6,249 nt of DNA from Candidatus Zipacnadia bacterium (GTDB lineage Bacteria; Armatimonadota; Zipacnadia; Zipacnadales; UBA5352). The position numbers and the translations under genes are program-made. A model generated the notes under the pieces. That model saw only the letters and a list, made by a program, of their open reading frames with translations. It did not search any database and had not been told where the DNA came from. This document shows, one piece after another, positions 1 through 6,072 of this stretch; position 1 is the stretch's first letter; every line of letters begins with the position of its first letter. Location: assembly GCA_029820915.1 (NCBI GenBank), contig JALGUI010000221.1:1-6249 (forward strand). The letters are read 5' to 3'.

Positions 1-1
1 G

Positions 2-1045
2 CAGCAGACGAAGATCGACGAGCTGTCGGGGCAGCTTGCCGACGCCGACCGCCGGGTCGAGGAGGCGCGGGAAGCCGCGCTGGCCGAGCAGCAGACGAAG
101 ATCGACGAGCTGTCGGGGCAGCTTGCCGACGCCGACCGCCGGGTCGAGGAGGCGCGGGACGGAGCGCTGGCGGAGCAGCAGACGAAGATCGAGGGCCTGT
201 CGGGCCAGCTTGCGGCCGCTGAGCAGCGCGTCGAGGCAGCGCGGGAGGGCGCGCTGGCCGAGTCCGAGGCGAAGCTGGCAGGGATGTCTGCGCAGCTTGC
301 TGACGCTGAGCAGCGCGTCGAGGGAGCGCGGGAGGGCGCGCTGGCCGAGTCCGAGGCGAAGCTGGCAGGGATGTCTGCGCAGCTTGCTGACGCCGAGCAG
401 CGCGTCGAGGAAGCGCGGGAGGGAGCGCTCGCCGAGCAGCAGACGAAGATCGACGAGCTGTCAGGCCAGCTTGCCGACGCCGACCGCCGGGTCGAGGAGG
501 CGCGGGAAGCCGCGGTGGCCGAGCAGCAGACGAAGATCGACGAGCTGTCAGGCCAGCTTGCCGACGCGGAGCGTCGGGTCGAGGAGGCGCGGGAGGGAGC
601 GCTGACCGAGCAGCAGACCGCCATCGACGAGCTGTCAGGCCAGCTTGCGGATGCTGAGCGCGGCGTCGAGGAGGCGCGGGAGGCAGCGCTGGCCGAGCAG
701 CAGACGAGGATCGACGAGCTGTCGGGGCAGCTTGCCGACGCCGACCGCCGGGTCGAGGAGGCCCGCGAGGCCGCGCTCTCCGAGCAGCAGACCGCCATCG
801 ACGAGCTGTCGGGGCAGCTTGCCGACGCCGACCGCCGGGTCGAGGAGGCGCGCGAAGCCGCGGTGGCCGAGCAGCAGACGAAGATCGACGAGCTGTCGGG
901 GCAGCTTGCGGATGCTGAGCGTCGCGCCGACGACGTGCGCACAGAGGCGCGCGCCGAGCTTGCCGCCAGCCTCGCCGGCCGCCGAGCTTGCCGCCAGCCT
1001 CGCCGGCCTGTCGGCGCAGGTGGCGGACGCACAACGCCGTGCTGA
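2..1045 (+). CDS. Upstream fragment of coiled-coil/PAS sensor protein: 29-residue repeat coiled coil, partial at 5' end and frameshifted at 3' end
   Basis: The reading frame is open from base 2, with no start in the window, so the gene begins further left. It encodes eleven consecutive 29-residue units (2-958) that open QQTKIDELSGQLADADRR and continue with an Glu/Ala/Arg-rich helix. Hydrophobic core residues (Ile5, Leu8, Leu12, Ala15, Val19, Ala22, Ala26 of each unit) recur every 3-4 residues, so the product should be a long, highly charged alpha-helical coiled coil. After the first copy of a 28-bp duplication (953-980) this frame gives an unrelated Arg/Pro-rich tail and stops at TGA 1043-1045. 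The repeat pattern resumes one frame over in the 981-3380 entry, so I read both as one broken gene. If the lesion is real, the product is a repeat rod without sensor domains. The coiled-coil call is firm; its cellular role is unknown. Confidence 0.85.
   Translation, partial: QQTKIDELSGQLADADRRVEEAREAALAEQQTKIDELSGQLADADRRVEEARDGALAEQQTKIEGLSGQLAAAEQRVEAAREGALAESEAKLAGMSAQLADAEQRVEGAREGALAESEAKLAGMSAQLADAEQRVEEAREGALAEQQTKIDELSGQLADADRRVEEAREAAVAEQQTKIDELSGQLADAERRVEEAREGALTEQQTAIDELSGQLADAERGVEEAREAALAEQQTRIDELSGQLADADRRVEEAREAALSEQQTAIDELSGQLADADRRVEEAREAAVAEQQTKIDELSGQLADAERRADDVRTEARAELAASLAGRRACRQPRRPVGAGGGRTTPC
953..1008 (+). repeat. Perfect 28-bp tandem duplication that breaks the sensor reading frame
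   Basis: The 28-bp unit beginning gccgagcttg and ending cgccggcc occurs at 953-980 and again, identical, at 981-1008. Since 28 is one more than a multiple of three, the extra copy shifts the frame. Copy 1 in the upstream frame and copy 2 in the downstream frame both read AELAASLAG. With one copy removed, the sequence reads AELAASLAGLSAQVADAQ and repeat unit 12 becomes exactly 29 residues, matching its neighbours. The one-copy form is therefore clearly ancestral. Whether the duplication exists in the organism or only in the assembly cannot be told here. Confidence 0.95.
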
Positions 1046-3380
1046 GGAGGCCCACGAGGCCGCGCTGGTGGAGCGGCAGGAGAAGATCGACGAGCTGTCG
1101 GCCACGCTTGCGCACGCGCAGCAGGCGGCTGATGAGGCCCGCGCGCAGGCCGATCAGCGCGTGAGGGACGCGCGCCAGGCAGCGCTGGCGGAGCAGCAGG
1201 CAGAGCTCGAGAAGCTCTCGGCGCAGTTGGCGGATGTGGACGTCCGGATCGAGGAGGCCCGCCAGCGGGAGCGTAAGCAGGCGCGCGAGGACTACGAGGC
1301 CGAGGTCGCTCGGACGCTGAAGCAGGTTGAGGACGCCCAAGGCGAGGCCGTGGAGACGCACCAGGAGCACGAGGCCGAGATGGCTCGGCTGTCGGCCGAA
1401 CTCACCCGCGCTCAGAGCCGCGCGGATGAGGCGCACGCAGTCGCGTGCGGCGAGTATCAGGCGATCTTCGACAGCATGTCCGAGATGGTGGTCGTGCATG
1501 ACCTTGACGGGCGCATCCTCTTCGCCAACGGCGCCGCCGCCGAGGCCGTGGGCGTGGGCCTCGAGGCGCTGGTGGGCCGGAGTTGCTTCGAGGTGTGGCG
1601 GCCGCAGGGCGCGACGTTCGAGGTGTGCCCGGGCATGGCGGCCGTCAACGACGGGGCGCCGTCCTCCGTTGAGGTGCGGACTCCCGACGGCCGCGCGCTG
1701 GTCATCGAAGGCGACATCCTGCGCAACGATGACGGGAACGTCATCGGCGCCATCGAGATGGCGCTCGATGTCACCGCGTGCCGGGAGACACGGGGGCGGC
1801 TGAGCGCGAGCCTGGGATTCTCGCAGACGCTGCTCGACGGCATCCCCTATCCGGTGTTCTTCACCAACGCGCAGGGGCAGTACCAGAGCTGCAACGACGC
1901 CTTCGCCCGCGGCATCCTCGGGCTGTCGGCCGAACAGATCATCGGCAGCTCGATCCGCGACCTCGACGAGCAGGTCCCGGAGGAGCTCCTCGACGCTATG
2001 GAGCGCGAAGACGAGCAGGTCCTCAGGCGCGGCGGAGCAGAGTCCTACGAGGCGACGATCGCGTGCGCGGACGGCCGGACCCGGACGTACGCCTGCCACA
2101 AGGAGGCCTATCGGGACGCCGACGGCGAGATCGTGGGCGTCGTGGGCGCGATGATGGACATCTCCGGCCTGCAGTCGGCACAGGGGGCGCTGGAGGCGGA
2201 GCGGCGGCAGAGCGCCGCGGTCCTCAGCCGCGCTCCGGCCATCATCGCGGAGATCAAGCCCGACGGCACCACGGCAGCCGTCTACGGCTCCTCCCAGGAG
2301 ATCCTCGGCTATGAGGCCGAGGAATTCATCGGGCGCAACTGGTGGGAGACCCTCTTCCCCGGCGAACTTCGCGGGCAGTTGGACGACGTCATCGGCGGGA
2401 TGCGGGCCGGCCTGGACCTCGCGGACAGCGCGCTGACCGTGCAGACGCGCGACGGCGAGCAGCGCACCATGTCATGGACCACCGCGAACCTTCGCAACGA
2501 CGACCACGAGCTGCTGAGCATCCTCGCCGTCGGCTACGACATCACCGACCGGGCCAGGTCGGAGGGGGCGCTGCAGCGCGCCTTCGGGGAGGCCAGCGAG
2601 CGCGTCAAGAAGCTCCGCTGTCTGAGCAACGCGCTGCGCCTGGCCGATGACTCGGAGCTGACGCTCAATGAGATGCTCTCGGGGATCGTCGCCGGCATCC
2701 CGCCCGCGTGGCGCTATCCCGGCATCACCACGGCCCGCGTTCGTGTCTGGGAGCGCGACCGCGAAGCCGGTGATGCGTCCGGCCCGCCCGTCGCCACTCA
2801 GAGCGCGGAGATCGTGGTCAACTCCGAGGTCGCCGGCGAGGTCGAGGTGCGCTACCACGAGGCGCGTCCCGACATCGTCGAGGGGCCCTTCACCGCCGAG
2901 GAGCGCGATCTGCTCGACCTCATCGCCGAGCGCATCGGCGACACCATCGAGCGGCGCAGCGCTCAGGAGAGCTTCTCCAAGCTGCTGCAGTTCCGGCACA
3001 CGCTTATCGAGCAGGCCAACATGTGGCTCATGGCGCTGGACCGAAGTGGCAACGTGGTCCTCTGGAACCGCGCCGCCGAGAAGATCAGTGGATACTCGCG
3101 CGACGAGGTCGTCGGCCACGATGAGGTCTGGGAGATGCTCTACCCGGACGATGACTACCGCGCCGAGGTGACGAGGGCCACGGCGGAGGTCATCCTCGCC
3201 TCCCGCGTCATCGAGGACTGGGAGACCGTCATTCGTCGCAAGGACGGCACCGAACGCGTCGTGTCGTGGAACTCCCGCAAGCTGATCGATGACGACGGCA
3301 CGACCATCGGCTCGGTGACCATCGGGCGCGATGTCAGCGCGCGGCGCTCGGGCGCCAACACGGACCCGTCGTCCGACTGA
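981..3380 (+). CDS. Downstream fragment of coiled-coil/PAS sensor protein: end of coiled coil, then PAS-PAS-PAS-GAF-PAS, no output domain
   Basis: Continues the 2-1045 gene in another frame. This frame is open leftward to 645, but there it reads only an Arg/Ser-rich shadow of the repeats, so real coding begins in the second duplicate copy at 981. Order: diverged coiled-coil repeats (987-1280), charged helix (to about 1450), PAS1 (about 1452-1778, VVHDLDGRILFANGAA), PAS2 (1818-2165, YPVFFTNAQGQYQSCNDAF), PAS3 (2211-2549, ILGYEAEEFIGRNWW and closing DITDRARSE), GAF-like domain (2595-2957, with IPPAWRYPGITTARVRV, of a type common in histidine kinases), PAS4 (2994-3338, NRAAEKISGYSRDEVVGH). It stops at TGA 3378-3380 just after PAS4. 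PAS and GAF domains bind small ligands or cofactors or mediate dimerisation. No His-kinase, ATPase, GGDEF, EAL or HTH segment is visible, and no transmembrane stretch. Cytoplasmic signalling is inferred; ligand and output are unknown. Probably a sensor or scaffold acting through partner proteins or through an N-terminus outside the window. Confidence 0.85.
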   Translation, partial: AELAASLAGLSAQVADAQRRAEEAHEAALVERQEKIDELSATLAHAQQAADEARAQADQRVRDARQAALAEQQAELEKLSAQLADVDVRIEEARQRERKQAREDYEAEVARTLKQVEDAQGEAVETHQEHEAEMARLSAELTRAQSRADEAHAVACGEYQAIFDSMSEMVVVHDLDGRILFANGAAAEAVGVGLEALVGRSCFEVWRPQGATFEVCPGMAAVNDGAPSSVEVRTPDGRALVIEGDILRNDDGNVIGAIEMALDVTACRETRGRLSASLGFSQTLLDGIPYPVFFTNAQGQYQSCNDAFARGILGLSAEQIIGSSIRDLDEQVPEELLDAMEREDEQVLRRGGAESYEATIACADGRTRTYACHKEAYRDADGEIVGVVGAMMDISGLQSAQGALEAERRQSAAVLSRAPAIIAEIKPDGTTAAVYGSSQEILGYEAEEFIGRNWWETLFPGELRGQLDDVIGGMRAGLDLADSALTVQTRDGEQRTMSWTTANLRNDDHELLSILAVGYDITDRARSEGALQRAFGEASERVKKLRCLSNALRLADDSELTLNEMLSGIVAGIPPAWRYPGITTARVRVWERDREAGDASGPPVATQSAEIVVNSEVAGEVEVRYHEARPDIVEGPFTAEERDLLDLIAERIGDTIERRSAQESFSKLLQFRHTLIEQANMWLMALDRSGNVVLWNRAAEKISGYSRDEVVGHDEVWEMLYPDDDYRAEVTRATAEVILASRVIEDWETVIRRKDGTERVVSWNSRKLIDDDGTTIGSVTIGRDVSARRSGANTDPSSD

Positions 3381-3392
3381 CCGCTGTGGCGG
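3381..3392. terminator. Convergent intergenic gap with a short GC hairpin, doubtful terminator
   Basis: The two genes end tail to tail, with TGA at 3378-3380 on plus and TAG at 3393-3395 on minus, leaving 12 bp between them. Those 12 bases are ccgctgtggcgg, a 4-bp perfect stem (ccgc/gcgg) around a 4-base loop. The position suits a shared bidirectional terminator. However, the stem is very short and no T-tract flanks it on either strand, and such hairpins arise easily by chance in GC-rich DNA. Rho-dependent or read-through termination is equally possible. Confidence 0.15.
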
Positions 3393-5771
3393 CTACCTCG
3401 GCGCGATGACCGTCAACTCCGCCTCGGCGACCTGGCCCGAGAAGACCTCGCGCGCGGTGATGCGCCACGTCCCCGGCCGGGCGTTCCAGGCCATCGGCAG
3501 CTCGAAGCGCGCCACGCCGTCCTCGGCGACCAGGTCCCTGCGCGGCCACATCTCCTCGCTGCCGTCAGGCCGGAACACGCGCACCTTGACGGGCAGCAGG
3601 CCCTGCACCCGCCCTCGCACGCGCGCGATGCACTCCACCACGTCCCCGGGCGCCACCGCGCCGCCGCGCAGCTCGAGCACCGGCTCGCCGATCGGCTCGT
3701 CGCTCAGCGCGTACAGGTTCGCGTAGCCCACGCGCAGGACGCCGGCGATGCGGTCGGTCTCGCCCAGGTAGCGGTCGGCGCGCAGATCGTACACGTGCTT
3801 CGCCTCGGGCAGCACCGTGGTCGCCGGACCGTCCTCACCCGCGGTCTTGAACAGGCCGATGACGGTTAGACCGTCGGTCTCCCAGCGCACCGTCTCGGTC
3901 CAGCGCAGCGGCCCGCCGCCGGCGCTCTGCTCGAAGGGCGGCTCGATGCCCGCCATGGCGTAGATGGCGCCGAGCAGCGACCGCACCGGTAGCTCCTGCA
4001 TCCCCTCGCGCAGGCGGCCGTACTCGTAGATGCCGAAGTTCAGCAGCACCGCCGTGCCTTCCCCGAAGCGATTGACGATGACCAGCGGCACGCCCTCGTG
4101 CTCGGCCAGCGCCTCGCCGCCGGCCGGCGCCGGCGCCGGGTCGATGCGCGTCTCGAGGGCCAGCGACACCGAGGTGCCGTCGATCACCGGCGCGATGTCG
4201 ATGGTCGCCTGCTCGAGGTCGGGCCGGCCATCGGCCAGCGGCATCTGGGCGATGCCGAACACGTCGTCGAGCGCCCCCGCCTCACGCAGCTTGCAGTGCG
4301 CGTCACGGATGCCCGGCCGCAGGTCGGCGATGAGCAGCCCGCCCGAGCGCACGAACTCGCGGATCTGGTCGGCGACCTCGTCGGGGATCGCGCGGCCGTG
4401 CGGCAGGATCAGCGCGCGCTCGTCGCCGTCGCTCAGGTCGCCCTCGGACACGGTGCGGTCGCTGAGGTAGTGGGCCTGCAGGCCCAGGTCCTGGGTGGCG
4501 TCGAGGAAGGCGTTGTGGGACCCGTCGATGGCCCCGCCACGCCGGGGCGATACGCCGTCGGCGAAGGCCGAGGGCATCGAGTAGAGCAGGCCGATGCCGT
4601 CGTGAGGCATCTCGCAGCGCAGCATCAGGTTGCCGACGCCGTCCTGGATGTCGCGCATCTCGTCGATGATGACCTGGCTGGTGTCGTCCCACGGGTGGAG
4701 GTCGGGGGCGAGGAAGCCGTGGAAGCGCCCGATGTTGTCCCAGCGCCACCACCACACGCCGTGGAAGCCGTCGCTGATCATGCGCCACATGCGCATGGCC
4801 ATCGGCTCCGCCTCGCGGTAGTAGCCCATCCAGTTGGCCGTGATCAGCTCACGCGGAGCCAGCGACCGAATGATGTCGTTCCCGATGCTCGGGTAGGGTG
4901 CGAACAGGCCGACTCGAGCGATGATCTCGTCGTAGTCGTCACCGAGCCGCCCCGCGCCCTCGAAGCCGGTGATGGCCAGCGGGTCCATGGCGGCGTAGAT
5001 GCGCGCGTACTTGCCGCAGTAGACCGCGTAGTTGTAGCGCTTGAAGGCCTGGCGGTCGTACCAGCGCGCGAAGTAGCCGTCGTTGAGCGCCGCCTGCTCG
5101 TTGATGTCGCCGGCCTGGTAGAGCTCGATCTCGGCGAACGAGCCGTAGTCGCTTCCCCAGGAGGCATTCAGCGCGGCGATGGTCCCGTACTGCTCCTCCA
5201 GCCACGCGCGGTAGGCCGCCATGCACTCGGGGTGCGCGCAGGCCCCGCGGGTGTGGTTCTCGTCCCCGAGCGAGTAGACGTACACCCCGTGCCGGCGCGC
5301 GGGCAGGTACTCGTCGGCGATCTCCTGGATGTACTCGCTGACCTCCGGCTCATCGTTCCAGCACACCGGCTCCATCACTCCGTCCTCGCCGACGGTCTCG
5401 AGGATGCGCGTGGTGTAGGGCACATAGGCCAGGTCGTTGGCCGCGATCTCCGGTAGGGGAGAGGGGCTGCCGGTGAGTATGACCGTTACGCCATTGTCGC
5501 GCAGGCTGCGCAGGCCCCGGTAGCCCAGCACGCCGCGCGGGAGGTCCCACATCACGAAGTTGAACTGGCCGCGGCACCGGCGCGGCACCCTGAAGCTCGC
5601 GTAGGCACGGTCAACCTCGCCGTCGCCATCGATCAGCGCCGCTTCCGCGCGCATCAGGATCGTGTAGTGCTCGGGCACCACGAAGCTGAAGGGCACCTCG
5701 CCGCCGACGGCCGGCATCTCCTGCTGCGCCACCACGCGATCCTCGGCGTCGCGCAGGCGCAGCGACGCCGC
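3393..5771 (-). CDS. GH42-like glycoside hydrolase, main part: TIM barrel, trimerisation-type domain, C-terminal beta domains (frame broken upstream)
   Basis: Residues here are counted from the GTG at 5733-5735, which is not the true start: homology-like sequence continues upstream across a frameshift near 5766-5772. About 1-55 is the end of a beta domain. About 60-375 is a GH42-like TIM barrel, containing YSLGDENHTRGACAHPEC and AWLEEQYGTIAALNASWG, the typical strand-4 region of GH42 beta-galactosidases. Glu159 in GDEN (5259-5261) is the likely acid/base. Other landmarks are GFEG (Glu259), ANWMGYYREAE and WWWRWDN, an aromatic wall of the pocket. About 378-600 resembles the GH42 trimerisation (amidotransferase-like) domain: ALILPHGRAIPDEVADQIRE, FVRSGGLLIADLRPG, VNRFGEGTAVLLNFG. 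About 605-690 and 690-780 are beta domains, the last Ig-like. Family membership suggests hydrolysis of beta-galactosides or related sugars, but the nucleophile is not obvious and the substrate is unknown. It converges on the sensor gene, so it is transcribed independently. It ends at TAG 3393-3395. Confidence 0.8.
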   Translation of the reverse strand, partial: AASLRLRDAEDRVVAQQEMPAVGGEVPFSFVVPEHYTILMRAEAALIDGDGEVDRAYASFRVPRRCRGQFNFVMWDLPRGVLGYRGLRSLRDNGVTVILTGSPSPLPEIAANDLAYVPYTTRILETVGEDGVMEPVCWNDEPEVSEYIQEIADEYLPARRHGVYVYSLGDENHTRGACAHPECMAAYRAWLEEQYGTIAALNASWGSDYGSFAEIELYQAGDINEQAALNDGYFARWYDRQAFKRYNYAVYCGKYARIYAAMDPLAITGFEGAGRLGDDYDEIIARVGLFAPYPSIGNDIIRSLAPRELITANWMGYYREAEPMAMRMWRMISDGFHGVWWWRWDNIGRFHGFLAPDLHPWDDTSQVIIDEMRDIQDGVGNLMLRCEMPHDGIGLLYSMPSAFADGVSPRRGGAIDGSHNAFLDATQDLGLQAHYLSDRTVSEGDLSDGDERALILPHGRAIPDEVADQIREFVRSGGLLIADLRPGIRDAHCKLREAGALDDVFGIAQMPLADGRPDLEQATIDIAPVIDGTSVSLALETRIDPAPAPAGGEALAEHEGVPLVIVNRFGEGTAVLLNFGIYEYGRLREGMQELPVRSLLGAIYAMAGIEPPFEQSAGGGPLRWTETVRWETDGLTVIGLFKTAGEDGPATTVLPEAKHVYDLRADRYLGETDRIAGVLRVGYANLYALSDEPIGEPVLELRGGAVAPGDVVECIARVRGRVQGLLPVKVRVFRPDGSEEMWPRRDLVAEDGVARFELPMAWNARPGTWRITAREVFSGQVAEAELTVIAPR

Positions 5772-5772
5772 G
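5766..5772 (-). other. Frame break 2 in the glycosidase gene: apparent 1-base insertion
   Basis: The coding strand reads ACG-ACG-CGC-GGC-GTC in the upstream frame, where DVTTTR turns into unrelated Arg/Ala/Gly-rich sequence. Dropping one G gives ACG-ACG-CGC-GCG-TCG-CTG, so the protein reads DVTTTRASLRLRDAEDRV and goes smoothly into the main part. The lesion sits in an alternating GC tract (cgcgcggcg), so its exact base is uncertain. It compensates the break at 6073-6075. Confidence 0.7.
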
Positions 5773-6072
5773 CGTCGTGGTCACGTCAAGCGTCTGCGCG
5801 CCGAAGGCCTCCGCGCCGCGCGGGCCGGACAGGATGACCTCGATGACGTGTGGTCCCGCGGGGAGCTTGGGCAGGCCGACGATGACCTCGGCCGTCTCGC
5901 CCGCCGCCACCTGCGCCTCGGGCGCGCCCAGACCCACGCGGCTGCCGTCCGCGAGGCGCAGCGTGCAGCCGAAGGTCAGCGTCGTGCGGCCGGGCAGGTG
6001 GCTGGTGGCCGCGATCGACAGCCCGCCGGGCAGGTCGGCGCGGTGCAGGTTGACGGGGACGGGCGGGCGGTT
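5770..6072 (-). CDS. GH42-like glycoside hydrolase, middle segment in a shifted frame (Ig-like beta-sandwich)
   Basis: This stretch is coding in a frame different from both neighbouring segments. It reads NRPPVPVNLHRADLPGG, then LADGSRVGLGAPEAQVAAGE, then VGLPKLPAGPHVIEVILSGP and FGAQTLDVTTTR. Alternating hydrophobic strands with Gly/Pro turns indicate an Ig-like or fibronectin-like beta-sandwich, as often found beside the barrel in large glycosidases. The frame used by the rest of the gene has a TGA at 5781-5783 within this stretch. The GTG at 5935-5937 lies mid-domain with no ribosome binding site nearby, so it is not a start. One missing base at 6073-6075 and one extra base near 5766-5772 would join this segment to the rest. 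Confidence 0.75.

Larger units (their letters stand above)
2..1280 (+). repeat. 87-bp in-frame tandem repeat array encoding 29-residue coiled-coil units
   Basis: Eleven uninterrupted 87-bp units start at 2, 89, 176, 263, 350, 437, 524, 611, 698, 785 and 872. The array probably extends left of the window. Unit 12 is split by the 28-bp duplication and finishes at 1073. A 40-residue unit (1074-1193, the basic 29 plus 11) and a last diverged 29-residue unit (1194-1280) follow. Units 1 and 2 differ at four bases, all near their 3' ends; units 4 and 5, a distinct subtype opening SEAKLAGMSAQLADAEQR, also differ at four. Because 87 is a multiple of three, length changes by whole units keep the frame. 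The near identity implies recent unit duplication or gene conversion. It also makes the region hard to assemble, so the unit count may not be exact. Confidence 0.95.

Noticed and set aside
36..605. Arg/Ser-rich open frame on the plus strand across the repeats
   Set aside because: An 87-bp period keeps all frames open if one is. This frame gives low-complexity RRRG/SSRRRS peptide, while the frame from base 2 gives a regular coiled coil.
2..958. CRISPR-like or non-coding satellite reading of the 87-bp repeats
   Set aside because: There are no unique spacers between units; the units abut directly, are in frame and encode a periodic amphipathic helix.
645..980. ATG at 645 as the start of the PAS sensor
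   Set aside because: Between 645 and 980 this frame is the same Arg/Ser-rich shadow of the repeats. Real coding in this frame begins only in the second duplicate copy at 981.
953..1008. Programmed ribosomal frameshift at the duplication
   Set aside because: No slippery heptamer is seen at the junction, and the exact 28-bp duplication explains the shift by itself.
1043..1070. Internal restart of the sensor: TGA overlapping a GAGGAGG, then GTG at 1068
   Set aside because: The GAGGAGG-to-GTG spacing of 17 bases is too long, and the same motif occurs in nearly every repeat unit, so it is not evidence of a start.
2472..3119. 215-residue minus-strand open frame opposite the GAF-like and PAS4 domains
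   Set aside because: Antisense shadow: no recognisable motif, and it overlaps well-defined domains on the plus strand.
4098..5456. 452-residue plus-strand open frame opposite the glycosidase
   Set aside because: It is a GC-rich antisense shadow, Val/Asp/Ala/Arg-biased without domain motifs, while the minus strand encodes clear GH42-like motifs over the same bases.
5733..5735. GTG as the true start of the glycosidase
   Set aside because: It lies inside a beta domain whose sequence continues upstream across a one-base lesion (DVTTTR to ASLRLRDAEDRV), and no ribosome binding site is evident.
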